DNA of 35,921 nt. Source: Chitinophaga pinensis. Its GTDB lineage: Bacteria > Bacteroidota > Bacteroidia > Chitinophagales > Chitinophagaceae. The stretch lies in contig CALPWM020000003.1 in assembly GCA_943327275.2 (NCBI GenBank), positions 1 through 35,921 on the forward strand. Reading direction: 5' to 3'. The position numbers and the translations under genes were made by a program. The notes beneath the pieces were generated by a model. It was not told the origin of the DNA. It worked only from the letters and a program-made list of their open reading frames with translations, and ran no database searches. Position 1 is the stretch's first letter, and every line of letters starts with the position of its first letter. Shown here in pieces: positions 1 through 8,913 of this stretch.

Positions 1-740
1 TAGAGCAATTGTGCGTTCGCCTTGTAAGCCAAACAGGTAGACTTTACTGCACGACCCTGCCAGTTGGCATAACTCTGGCCATAGAAACTGGCATAGTTTT
101 CTGGCAGATATTTCATGGCTGAATCAAGGTCCTTTTTGATAAATGCCACCACTTCATCAACCGTATTCCTGGGAAGATTGAAATCCTCAGTGGCCCCGTA
201 AGACCTGGTTACAATGGGGACTGCGCCATAATATTTAAACATCTCAATGTAATTGAATGCCCTCAGGAAAAAAGCCTCACCCTTCAACCGTTCCAAAAGA
301 TAATAAGCATTGGCAAATCCATCGTCGGAAAGTTTGATGGTGTCTTCATTCTGAATGACTACTACATTTTTGATGTTCTCAAAAAACACATTGATCTTCC
401 TTACTGTAGTAAAGCTTTTCCCCCAAATATCAAAAGGTGTATTCAATGCGTTCCATGAACCATTGTAAAAGACCCGGCTGGTATTGGTTGTACTTCCATG
501 AATGGCCTCGTCACTACCAGCAGCGAATCCTGCGTTGCCCAAAATGGTATACTCATTGACACGATCATTGTAAATATTGTTGATCCAGTTTCTGGCATTC
601 CTGATGTCTTCAAATGATTCCCCCAACGGAACATAATCATCAAGAGGCTTTTCAAGAAAAGATTTTTCGCAGGATGACAACATCAGCAATGCAGCGGAAG
701 CTGTCAGCAGAAGCACTTGTTTAACATTTATTTTTTGCAT
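1..740 (-). CDS. SusD/RagB-family outer-membrane lipoprotein, partial (C-terminus beyond window)
   Basis: This is the N-terminal ~246 residues of a SusD-like nutrient-binding lipoprotein. It is missing from the ORF track because it runs off the left edge without a stop. The start is the ATG at 738-740, giving MQKINVKQVLLLTASAALLM, then a lipobox LSSC, so the protein should be lipid-anchored and surface-exposed. The family signature GEAFFLRAFNYIEMFKYYGAVP near residues 150-175 and a DEVVAFIKKDLDSAMKYLP helix are typical of SusD. Known family role: it caps the paired SusC barrel and binds the glycan or peptide ligand. It follows SusC (787-3807) by 46 bases and is the fourth gene of the tandem SusC-SusD-SusC-SusD operon. 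The ligand cannot be read from sequence. Confidence 0.93.
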   Translation of the reverse strand, partial: MQKINVKQVLLLTASAALLMLSSCEKSFLEKPLDDYVPLGESFEDIRNARNWINNIYNDRVNEYTILGNAGFAAGSDEAIHGSTTNTSRVFYNGSWNALNTPFDIWGKSFTTVRKINVFFENIKNVVVIQNEDTIKLSDDGFANAYYLLERLKGEAFFLRAFNYIEMFKYYGAVPIVTRSYGATEDFNLPRNTVDEVVAFIKKDLDSAMKYLPENYASFYGQSYANWQGRAVKSTCLAYKANAQLL

Positions 741-786
741 CGAATACGCTTTTAGATATTTCTTTGATGTCTTGATTGCTATTGTA

Positions 787-3700
787 TTAGAGATTCAATT
801 TGAATCCAACATTCACCACTTTCAACATGGGATAATCGTTCTGGATACCTGCTGAAGGACCTTCAGGATCAACCTCCGGAACAACACTCCATGTTGCAAG
901 GTTGCTGCCATTTACAAAAATGGTACCTGTTTTCATGCCCAGCTTTTTGAGGGCGTTGTTGCTTAGGTTGTAGGCAATTTCCAGGCTCTTCAAGCGGACA
1001 AAGTTTCCATTTGTCAACCATAAAGTGGAGTTCCGATAATTGTGGGTGTTGGCAACTGTGGTCAGGCGTGGCATGGTTGCAGTGGATGCTGTAGCAGGTG
1101 TCCAACGGTTGTTGAGAATATAGTCGGTTGGTCTTGCAGAAGACGGCAAAAATGACCTGAACACTTCGTAGTTGTGAAGGAAAATACTTCTGCTCTCTGA
1201 ACCGGTGAACAGTGCATTGATTTCAAAATTCTTGTACTTGAAACCAAGTTCTGCAGAATAAAAAATTTCAGGGTTGAATGGCTTTCCAATTGCAACGTCA
1301 TCACGGAAATCAATCAGGCCATCCTTGTTCTGGTCAACATATTTCACATCACCAGGCCTCAAATTTGCCTCATAAGATGATCTTGCACTGGCGGCAATGT
1401 CAGCGGCATCCTTGAAGAAACCTGCAGCAACCAATCCAAAGGGTTGGCCAATGGGCAGGCCAGTCCTGACTTCCCAGGGATTTTCTCTGATGGCCTCAGC
1501 TTGATAAACAATTTTGTTCTTGGTAAAGGTTGCCATTGTTTTGATGTATGCGCTCCAGTTCTTGCTGTAGGGCTTTTGCAATTTCAGCACCACATCTGCA
1601 CCCCTGTTGTTGCTGATCCCTACATTGGTGAATGGTACGGCAATACCGATGATGCTGCTGATATCCGCACGCCTTACTGGTGTGCCAGTTACATCCTCGT
1701 TGAAAACTTCTACCATCCCGGATAGCACTTCCTTGAAGAAAGAGAAATCAACACCAATATTGGTTTGCTTGTAAATCATCCAAGAGGCATCGGGATTACC
1801 CAAGGTACCTTCCGACAGTCCAGAAACCGTTGTTGGGGTTACACCAAAGGCAGGAGTTCCTCCAGATACGACCCTTCCGTTTTCATACGGGAATCGGAGA
1901 CCGGCGAAATGATCACTGCCCATTTCACCGTATGACCCACGAATTTTGAGAAGGTCAATCCACTTGGCACGGGCAAGTAATTTTTCCTTGGAGAGGATCC
2001 AGGATGCACCTGCTGAGGGGAACATGCCATTCTTTTTACCTTCCGCGAAGTTGTCACTTCCGCTATAAGAGGTCGCAACATCCAAAATATATTTCTCCTT
2101 GTAATTATAAGAGACTACGGCAGAAAGATTTCTCCTTGAAAAAGGAAGATCGGTTCCTGGTTCTTTCTGCCTTACCATGTAGGCCTTTGTTCTGACATTG
2201 AGCACGTGATTTTTTGCAATGGTCTTGTCATAATCAATGCCGCCTTCAAAAATATAACTGTGCCTCAGTGTAGAGCTTGTAACGGCTGGTTGCAAAACCA
2301 TGTCGTTTCCGTACTTGGTCAATGGAAGGCTTGGTCCATTGTATGTAAATACAGCATAATCGGCCTTCTGTGCCAATGCAGGCCTGACGAAGGTATTGAA
2401 TGCAAATCCTATGTTTGTCCTAAGACCTTTTGCAATGAAATCCAATTTCCTGAACACCCTGGCATTGCTCTCAGCGAAGCGGTGATCTTGGTGCTGATAA
2501 CCAGTGCTTTTCAAATATCCCACCGGATTGCGCTGGAAGGCATTGGTGCCGCCATAACTTCCATCAGGATTGTTGATGGGAAATAGCCCTGGAGGGTAGG
2601 CTGAGATATTTCTCCAAAGGGTTGTGGTACTGAAGTCTGTATGGGGTTGCACGCGGCGCTCAAGCCTTACGTTCACATCAAGTTGAACCAACGTATTCTT
2701 ATCAATGTCTACATCAATATTGGACCTGAAATTATAACGGTGATAGCTCTGGCCAAGCCTGTAGTTTGGATTGGAATTGCCATACTTAAAAAGCCCTTCC
2801 TGGTTGGTTGTTCCGAGCATAATAAAATACCTCGCAGTATTGCTACCACCTGAAGCGGTCAGGTTGATGCGTTGCTGCATCGCAGTCTTGTTTAAAACTG
2901 CTCCGTACCAATCTACATCCGGATATTTATATGGATCGCTGCCACTTTTGTATCCATCAAGATGAGCCTGGGTATACAATTGTGGAACACCGTCATTGGC
3001 AGATGCTTCCATGTGCAACATGGCATAGTCATAGGCCTTCAAAGACTTGGGCATGAAGATGGGTGATTGAAAACCATTTTGTACCAATACCGAAATATTG
3101 TTTTGGTTAGCAACCCCTCTTTTGGTTGTCACATAGATGCTTTTTCTTCCTCCTCTGTTGCCATATAGGGCATTGGAGATAGGATCTTTCAAAACATTGA
3201 GTGTGGCTATTTCAGCTGGCTCCAACTCTGCAAAGTTTCGCTCATACCCATCAACAAGGGTGTTGATTCCACCACCATCATTGAAAGAGGACGTGCCCCT
3301 GATCAGCAGGGTTGGATCTTCAAACCCAGGCTCAGCGTCACTTTGAGAGACAAACAAACCTGATAACTTTCCTGCAACGGTGTTTCTAAGGTTGATAAAA
3401 GGATTTTTCAAAAGGTCTTCCTCTCCTATTGTTGCAACAGATCCTGTCATCAACAATTTCTTTTTGGAATAAAACATCATGTTGACATTCTTGTTCCACT
3501 CATTTACAACAGAGAGCTTAACCTGTATTTTGTTTCGGTCTTTCACAATATATTCTTGCGCCTCATACCCTAAAGCAGTTACAACGAGGGTATCGCCATT
3601 GGTTATGCCATCAAGGCTGAATGTTCCAAACCGATTCGTTGTGATATCCTTGTTCAGGAACTTAGACTTGACATTTGCACTCTTTAATTGCTTGCCGAAC

Positions 3701-3807
3701 ATGTCCGTCACAAGTCCTCCGGCAGTAGTTTTGTTTTCTTTTTGTGAAAATGCTGCAAAAGATGATGTCAGCATGACCAGCAGAAAGAGTTTGAATTTAG
3801 TATTCAT
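787..3807 (-). CDS. SusC/RagA-family TonB-dependent transporter, divergent second copy
   Basis: This is a 1006-residue outer-membrane receptor. It has a signal peptide (about 1-21), a carboxypeptidase-like regulatory domain (about 28-100), a plug (about 118-230) and a beta-barrel to the C-terminus. The SusC-type DGYERNFAELEPAEI and VTTKRG are recognisable. It is odd in two places. Where canonical SusC has a TonB-box-like (E)VIVVGYGTQ, this protein reads NKNVNMMFYSKKKLLMTGSV. The usual LKDASAxAxYGxRGANGVI is LKDPISNALYGNRGGRKSIY. Such divergent second SusCs occur in tandem Sus operons, so this may be a subfamily feature and not decay. The frame is intact. The gene starts 26 bases after SusD (3834-5528) and is followed by its own SusD. 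The transported ligand is unknown. Confidence 0.93.
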   Translation of the reverse strand: MNTKFKLFLLVMLTSSFAAFSQKENKTTAGGLVTDMFGKQLKSANVKSKFLNKDITTNRFGTFSLDGITNGDTLVVTALGYEAQEYIVKDRNKIQVKLSVVNEWNKNVNMMFYSKKKLLMTGSVATIGEEDLLKNPFINLRNTVAGKLSGLFVSQSDAEPGFEDPTLLIRGTSSFNDGGGINTLVDGYERNFAELEPAEIATLNVLKDPISNALYGNRGGRKSIYVTTKRGVANQNNISVLVQNGFQSPIFMPKSLKAYDYAMLHMEASANDGVPQLYTQAHLDGYKSGSDPYKYPDVDWYGAVLNKTAMQQRINLTASGGSNTARYFIMLGTTNQEGLFKYGNSNPNYRLGQSYHRYNFRSNIDVDIDKNTLVQLDVNVRLERRVQPHTDFSTTTLWRNISAYPPGLFPINNPDGSYGGTNAFQRNPVGYLKSTGYQHQDHRFAESNARVFRKLDFIAKGLRTNIGFAFNTFVRPALAQKADYAVFTYNGPSLPLTKYGNDMVLQPAVTSSTLRHSYIFEGGIDYDKTIAKNHVLNVRTKAYMVRQKEPGTDLPFSRRNLSAVVSYNYKEKYILDVATSYSGSDNFAEGKKNGMFPSAGASWILSKEKLLARAKWIDLLKIRGSYGEMGSDHFAGLRFPYENGRVVSGGTPAFGVTPTTVSGLSEGTLGNPDASWMIYKQTNIGVDFSFFKEVLSGMVEVFNEDVTGTPVRRADISSIIGIAVPFTNVGISNNRGADVVLKLQKPYSKNWSAYIKTMATFTKNKIVYQAEAIRENPWEVRTGLPIGQPFGLVAAGFFKDAADIAASARSSYEANLRPGDVKYVDQNKDGLIDFRDDVAIGKPFNPEIFYSAELGFKYKNFEINALFTGSESRSIFLHNYEVFRSFLPSSARPTDYILNNRWTPATASTATMPRLTTVANTHNYRNSTLWLTNGNFVRLKSLEIAYNLSNNALKKLGMKTGTIFVNGSNLATWSVVPEVDPEGPSAGIQNDYPMLKVVNVGFKLNL

Positions 3808-3833
3808 AAAATTTTCAATTACTTTTTTATGGA

Positions 3834-5528
3834 TTAGTACCCAGGATTTTGAACCAGTTTTCCTTTGCTCTTGTCAATCTCAGCTTGTGGGATTGGATAG
3901 AGATCCCAGTGGGGCAAGTACTTTCTTACCTGGAAGGCATACCGCGGAAACGAATATTTCTTGGTTGCATCATCATACAAAACCCTGAATCCCCACATGT
4001 TGCCTGCAAAATCTTTTGCTGCTGTTCTCCACCTGCGTGCATCGAAATTCCTATGTTCTTCAAAAGCCAGTTCAACATCACGCTCATTTCTGATGCGCTT
4101 CACAAGTGAGTCTTTGCTGATGGTGCTGGCAATGGCAGGCATTGCTACCCCAACCCTTGCCCTGACTGTATTCACAGCAGCAAAAGCTGCAGCCTGTGTT
4201 GTTGTATTTGCTTCAGTCAATGCTTCAGCATAGTTGAGATAAAGTTCTGCTAACCTGATCAAAGGCCAGTTCCTGTTGGCTGCAGCGCCTGGATCCATGA
4301 ACTTTTTGAACACCATGCCTGTCCAGCTTCCATCCGATTGCTTGTTGCTGTAAGTAGACCTGCTGTCAGCACCACCGGGGCCCCACCATGGCGCGTAATT
4401 AAATCCTCTGAAAAGCTCACCAGCCTGAATGACTGAAAGGCCCAGACGGGGATCTCTGTTCAAATAAGGGTTCGCTGGGTCATAACCGGAACCAGCATCG
4501 TAGATGGCCCTTCCCGTTGTTCTCATTTCATACTTGTCGATATGGTTCAGTGTTGGATTGGTACCGCCGTAAGCCAGGGATGGCATTCCCTCATAGGTAT
4601 CCAATGAGCAACCGCAGTTTTGGAATACAAACCAAATGATCTCGGAAGCACTTCTGGAAGCAGAAGTAAACAATGTCTGATAGTTGTTGAACAAAGCTGC
4701 ACCGTATTTGGTTGCCGTATCAATTGCCTGCTTGTTCGCCAATGCTGCATCCTGCCACCTGGCATTGAGTTTTGTCGGATTGTGCAATGGACTTGCGTAA
4801 TAGAGCAGCAGTCTTCCTTTCAATGCAACACTGATGGCCCGGTTCATCCGTCCAACGGTAGCAGCACTTGTGGGTGTCGGAGGAGGAAGATATTTTGTGA
4901 CAGTATCCAACTCATTTTTGATGAACTGCACTGTTTCATCCACCGTTTTTCTTGGCTGATTGTAATCATCGGTATTGCCAGACAAGACCCCTGCGGTACT
5001 CATTACATTGGTAACCAAAGGAACCCCACCATATCTTTTGAACAATTCGAAATAGTAAAATGCACGGAGGCCTCTGGCTTCCATCTTGGTCCTTAAAATG
5101 GTTGCCGCATCAATATCTGTAACCTTGTCTATGTTTTCCAGGTACATGTTGCAACGGCGAATTCCCTGATATGAAACATTCCAGACATCATCAGGATTAT
5201 AGTACTGATTGAATGTACCATTGGTCACATTCCAACTGCCCGTCCAAATAAAACTATTGGTTGCCTCATCTGTATAGGCAGCCAGGTATGAAGTTCCGGA
5301 CCTGTTTGACCCTACACGTATATTGAATCCGCTGTAGTTTTGCAGGTAGCCATACGCTGCGCCGAGTACTTTTTCTGCCTCAATCCAGGTTTTAAAAACA
5401 GCATCCTGTGTAAAAGCTGATGATACTGAAAAGTCTGGAGCCAGAAAATCTTTCTTACATGATGCATTAAGCAAGATGATGCCCATCAAGCCAATAAACA
5501 CTTTTTTATAATTAAACATGTATTTCAT
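3834..5528 (-). CDS. SusD/RagB-family outer-membrane lipoprotein
   Basis: This is a 564-residue SusD-like lipoprotein. The signal peptide has lipobox LNASC (Cys about 24), followed by KKDFLAPDF. The SusD-like N-terminal helical region contains RTKMEARGLRAFYYFELFKR and GGVPLVT. The C-terminal SusD_RagB region contains WPLIRLAELYLNYAEALTEA and RNERDVELAFEEHRNFDARR, which are hallmark motifs. It should form the surface lid of the SusC encoded 14 bases upstream (5543-8584). A stretch rich in aromatic and small residues (FNYAPWWGPGGAD) in the middle could line a ligand site, which is inference. Length is normal for the family. The start could be Met1 or Met4; both give the same mature protein. Confidence 0.96.
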   Translation of the reverse strand: MKYMFNYKKVFIGLMGIILLNASCKKDFLAPDFSVSSAFTQDAVFKTWIEAEKVLGAAYGYLQNYSGFNIRVGSNRSGTSYLAAYTDEATNSFIWTGSWNVTNGTFNQYYNPDDVWNVSYQGIRRCNMYLENIDKVTDIDAATILRTKMEARGLRAFYYFELFKRYGGVPLVTNVMSTAGVLSGNTDDYNQPRKTVDETVQFIKNELDTVTKYLPPPTPTSAATVGRMNRAISVALKGRLLLYYASPLHNPTKLNARWQDAALANKQAIDTATKYGAALFNNYQTLFTSASRSASEIIWFVFQNCGCSLDTYEGMPSLAYGGTNPTLNHIDKYEMRTTGRAIYDAGSGYDPANPYLNRDPRLGLSVIQAGELFRGFNYAPWWGPGGADSRSTYSNKQSDGSWTGMVFKKFMDPGAAANRNWPLIRLAELYLNYAEALTEANTTTQAAAFAAVNTVRARVGVAMPAIASTISKDSLVKRIRNERDVELAFEEHRNFDARRWRTAAKDFAGNMWGFRVLYDDATKKYSFPRYAFQVRKYLPHWDLYPIPQAEIDKSKGKLVQNPGY

Positions 5529-5542
5529 TTTGATTATAGTGT

Positions 5543-8500
5543 TTAGAAGGTTGTATAAATGGTGAAATTGTATGTCTGCAATTGAGGATACACATTACCA
5601 GCAGAAGTCCTGATTTCAGGATCAAACCATTTGAAGGATGACCATGTGTAAATATTGGCAGCGGTAAGCGACAACCGCAATGCATCTACCCCTAAACGCT
5701 GAACAATTGTTTTTGAGAAATTATAGCTCAAGGCAACATTTTTCAACCTGATATAAGAGGCATCCCTTACCCAGAAGGTTGAGTTTTGGAAATTGTTCTT
5801 GGCTGTTGATGAAGACTGTGTCAGCCTGGGATAGGTTGCAGTAGCGGCTGTTGCAGGTGTCCAGCGACCCATGTGGTGATTGGCCACCTTGGCACTGTTG
5901 TAAAACTCCCATCCACCTTGTGAAGAAACAAGAAGACTGGTGTTGGTTACACCCTGGAACATGACATCGAGATCAAAGTTCTTGTATGAAATTCCATTGG
6001 TGATGGCATAGGTGATTTCAGGAAGATCCGGGTTGCCGATATTGCCCTGATCATATTGATCAATCTTGCCATCACCGTTCAAATCCTTGTACTTGATATC
6101 GCCGGGAACAATCACTCCAAAAATGGATTGATCTGCCCATTTGCTGATCTCTTCTTTTGAATTAAAAAATCCTTCTGCGATATAGCCAAACTTCTCACCG
6201 AAGCGCTTGCCAGTCCTTTCCATCCAGGGGTATGGCCTTTGAGGTTCTGTTTGGTATAGGATTTTGTTGCGGGCATAATTGTAATTGCCTCCAATGTCAA
6301 AGGCAAAATCTTTGGACAGGCGTTTGTTGTATTTCACTTCCAACTCATACCCTTTGTTCTCCATCTTTCCAACGTTAACAGGAGGCGTATTGGCTTGACC
6401 TATCAATGTTGGTACATCTTGTCTGATCAGGAGAATATTATCCCTCTTGTCATAGAAAACATCAAAGTTTACACTCAGGGACTTGTTGAAAAACATCGAC
6501 TCAATTCCAATATTGTGTTTCCATGCTGTTTCCCAAGTTACATTTGGATTACCCAGGTTCAACTCGAAAGAACCACCGAGGGCATTGGCAGCGCCTGACC
6601 CAAAATTATATCCAGTTGCTGCTCCCCATGTATCAGGAAGATAGAGATAGCGGCGTCCACCAATGTTCGCATTACCTACTTTACCGCTGGACAACCTGAG
6701 TTTCAGGTAACTGATCCAGGGTGCTTTCTTTTCCATCCAGGCTTCTTCTGTAATCAGCCATCCTGCTGAGAAGGCTGGGAAGAATCCCATCCGCCTTCCC
6801 TTCGCAAAATTCTCAGTACCGTTGTATCCTATGTTGGCTTCAGCCAGGTATTTCCCTTTATAGGCATAGGTTGAACGGCCTGCGTAACCCAGCTTGGAGA
6901 ATGGGAAACTGCTACCACTTCTTGTTCTGTCTGCAAAAAACAAGGCCAATCCAGTAAACTCATGCTTGCCTGCAAAAGCCCTTTTGTAATCAAATGCACT
7001 TTCAACATAGGTATGCTTCGTTGAGAAGGTGCTCACCCATGTAAATGCCAATGCACTTTCAGCCCCTCTGGCTGTATATACAGGACGGCCGCCTGCATTG
7101 AGTGAATAATCAAAAGCCTGGTATGTTTTTGACCTTCTCTCCGCATATTCAAAATAAGTATCGTACACAAACTTGGTGCGAAACGAAAGACCTGGAGTAA
7201 TCATGTCTAACTTTTGCTTCAGGTCCATGTTGGCTTCGATATCCGTACGGAAATTATTGGTAAAGCCTCTTCTCGCTATATCTCCAACAAGGTTGGAATT
7301 GCCATAGAATGCACCAAGGGTACCATTGGGGTTGTACACAGGTGCATGATTGGGCGCCCACCTTGCCATGTTCCACCAGAGCAAACTGGTGGCACCGCTA
7401 CCAAAATCCAATCCGTCAGAAGGCACCACCTGCTTGGCATGCTTTGCCGAAAGAGACATGGAGAAGATGGTATTCTTGGTCAGTGAATAATCGATATTGC
7501 TCCTGAAGTTGAAACGCTGGTATTTGGTATTGGTATTGTAACCACCAAATTTGGTCAACTCAGGCCTCAACAATCCTTCCTGATCAAGAAAGGTACCGGT
7601 AAGAAAATACTTCAACTGGGAAGTACCGCCCCTTACGGTTACGTTGGCCTGTAACTGCGGTGCAGAGGGCCTCAACAAGGTATCGTACCAGTTGACATCA
7701 GGAAACAGATAGGGGTCAGAACCGTCTTTGTATTTTTGAAGTGCAGTAGCATCGTAAGGCATGAAATTGGGATCGCCCCCATCGTTCAAGTAAGCCTCGT
7801 TGAACAACGTTGCATAATCATAGGACTGGAGGTATTTTGGAAGCCTTGTAGGCCTTTGCATGGTGCGGTCTATCGAAACTGTCACCTTGGGTGCACTCAA
7901 AATACCCCGCTTTGTGGTGATGATGATTACACCATTTGCACCCCTCACACCAAACACAGCTGTTGCAGATGCATCTTTCAGGATGGAAATATTATCCACC
8001 TCATTGAAATCCACCTCATTGAACCTTCTTTCCACGCCATCCACAAGAATCAATGGAGTTTGACCGGCAGTATTAAAAGTACCGTATCCCCTGATCAGCA
8101 ACAATGAGGCATCGCCACCGGGCAAGCCAGACCTTTGTTGCGTAATCAACCCCGGAAGACGACCGGCAAGTGCATTGACAACGTTGGCAGTTGGCGTATT
8201 CTTCAAATCAGCCTGGCTTACAGAAACGATGGCCCCTGTTTGTGAGGCTTTTTTTTGTGTACCAAAGCCTACAACGATGACCTCACCCAATTCTGTATTT
8301 TTTGAAACCAGATTTACCTCTGTAACGTTGGTTGAATTTACGGTGATGGTCTTGCGCTGGTAGCCTGTGAAAGTGACTTCCAGGTTGGCTGGCAAGGCGG
8401 CCACACTGACTGTAAACATCCCGGAGGAATTGGTAAATGTCCCTTTTTGGGACTTTACATCTACAATACTTGCTTCTTCGAGGGGTTTCCCATTGTCCCC

Positions 8501-8584
8501 TTTTACAATTCCCTTGATTTGCACCTGAGCCACTGCCAGGCTGGAAATGAAAAGGAGGCTGAGAAAAACAAATGTTTTTTTCAT
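5543..8584 (-). CDS. SusC/RagA-family TonB-linked outer-membrane transporter, canonical copy
   Basis: The ORF track starts at 8638, but the signal peptide begins at the internal ATG 8582-8584 (MKKTFVFLSLLFISSLAVAQ), so I place the start there, giving 1013 residues. Domains: carboxypeptidase-like regulatory domain (about 22-95), TonB-box-like EVIVVGFGTQ (101-110), plug (about 115-227) with LKDASATAVFGVRGANGVII, then a beta-barrel. The SusC-typical acidic loop GDIKYKDLNGDGKIDQYDQ, resembling a calcium-binding loop, lies near the C-terminus. It imports an oligomeric nutrient with its SusD partner (gap 14 bases) using TonB/ExbBD energy. It lacks the STN signalling domain of the 11595-15191 SusC, so an ECF/FecR relay through this protein is not expected. 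It is the first gene of the four-gene operon. Confidence 0.96.
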   Translation of the reverse strand: MKKTFVFLSLLFISSLAVAQVQIKGIVKGDNGKPLEEASIVDVKSQKGTFTNSSGMFTVSVAALPANLEVTFTGYQRKTITVNSTNVTEVNLVSKNTELGEVIVVGFGTQKKASQTGAIVSVSQADLKNTPTANVVNALAGRLPGLITQQRSGLPGGDASLLLIRGYGTFNTAGQTPLILVDGVERRFNEVDFNEVDNISILKDASATAVFGVRGANGVIIITTKRGILSAPKVTVSIDRTMQRPTRLPKYLQSYDYATLFNEAYLNDGGDPNFMPYDATALQKYKDGSDPYLFPDVNWYDTLLRPSAPQLQANVTVRGGTSQLKYFLTGTFLDQEGLLRPELTKFGGYNTNTKYQRFNFRSNIDYSLTKNTIFSMSLSAKHAKQVVPSDGLDFGSGATSLLWWNMARWAPNHAPVYNPNGTLGAFYGNSNLVGDIARRGFTNNFRTDIEANMDLKQKLDMITPGLSFRTKFVYDTYFEYAERRSKTYQAFDYSLNAGGRPVYTARGAESALAFTWVSTFSTKHTYVESAFDYKRAFAGKHEFTGLALFFADRTRSGSSFPFSKLGYAGRSTYAYKGKYLAEANIGYNGTENFAKGRRMGFFPAFSAGWLITEEAWMEKKAPWISYLKLRLSSGKVGNANIGGRRYLYLPDTWGAATGYNFGSGAANALGGSFELNLGNPNVTWETAWKHNIGIESMFFNKSLSVNFDVFYDKRDNILLIRQDVPTLIGQANTPPVNVGKMENKGYELEVKYNKRLSKDFAFDIGGNYNYARNKILYQTEPQRPYPWMERTGKRFGEKFGYIAEGFFNSKEEISKWADQSIFGVIVPGDIKYKDLNGDGKIDQYDQGNIGNPDLPEITYAITNGISYKNFDLDVMFQGVTNTSLLVSSQGGWEFYNSAKVANHHMGRWTPATAATATYPRLTQSSSTAKNNFQNSTFWVRDASYIRLKNVALSYNFSKTIVQRLGVDALRLSLTAANIYTWSSFKWFDPEIRTSAGNVYPQLQTYNFTIYTTF

Positions 8585-8913
8585 TTTGATGAACGAAAGT
8601 TTTGGTTTGCTAAAGCGGTTACGTGGTGGAAGGGACATCTGTTTGTTAGATCAAACAATCAAATTAAATTGCCCTGATTGCGGTTGAATACATGTGATTT
8701 TTGGTTTGATTAAGGGATGTTAAAGATTTGTGAAAGATAATTAAAAAAATAAATGCCTATGTTAAAATTATTTAATACAATACCTGATTTAACATAAAAA
8801 TCATTTTGAAAAAAAGTGGCCTTCTCCTCATGCATTTATGTATACCCAATTCCACTCATAAATAAAAAAGCCCCTTGGATAACCAAGGAGCTCTCTTTTT
8901 AAAAAAAAATCAA
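8585..8913. promoter_or_regulatory. 329-base intergenic region upstream of tandem Sus operon
   Basis: This is AT-rich and holds no ORF that I support. It contains the terminator of the upstream TlpA operon (8869-8892) and presumably the promoter of the SusC-SusD-SusC-SusD operon. I found no exact Bacteroidota -7 box (TAnnTTTG) on the minus strand. The nearest is TTAATTTG (8660-8667 read on the minus strand), 76 bases before the start codon and without a convincing -33 element. The octamer ATGTTAAA occurs at 8717-8724 and 8759-8766, and inverted at 8788-8795; the last two sit in a 9-base inverted repeat TATGTTAAA/TTTAACATA. These could be binding sites for a regulator encoded elsewhere, which is inference. 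Confidence 0.45.
8869..8892. terminator. Bidirectional rho-independent terminator after TlpA gene
   Basis: AGCCCCTTGG-ATAA-CCAAGGAGCT forms a 10-base stem with one mismatch. On the minus strand it lies 22 bases after the TlpA stop and is followed by TTTTTTATTTAT. On the plus strand it is followed by CTCTTTTT. The main role is most likely to end the sigma/FecR/SusCD/TlpA transcript before the next Sus operon. Confidence 0.85.

Noticed and set aside
787-3807. Second SusC as a pseudogene
   Set aside because: The reading frame is intact over 1006 residues, barrel motifs and paired SusD are present, and the divergent plug fits a known kind of tandem SusC.
3479-3988. 169-residue plus-strand ORF across the SusC/SusD junction
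   Set aside because: It is antisense to two well-supported genes and has no domain signature.
8585-8638. N-terminal extension of the canonical SusC
   Set aside because: MSLPPRNRFSKPKLSFIK is not signal-like and is followed directly by a complete signal peptide starting at MKKTFVFL.
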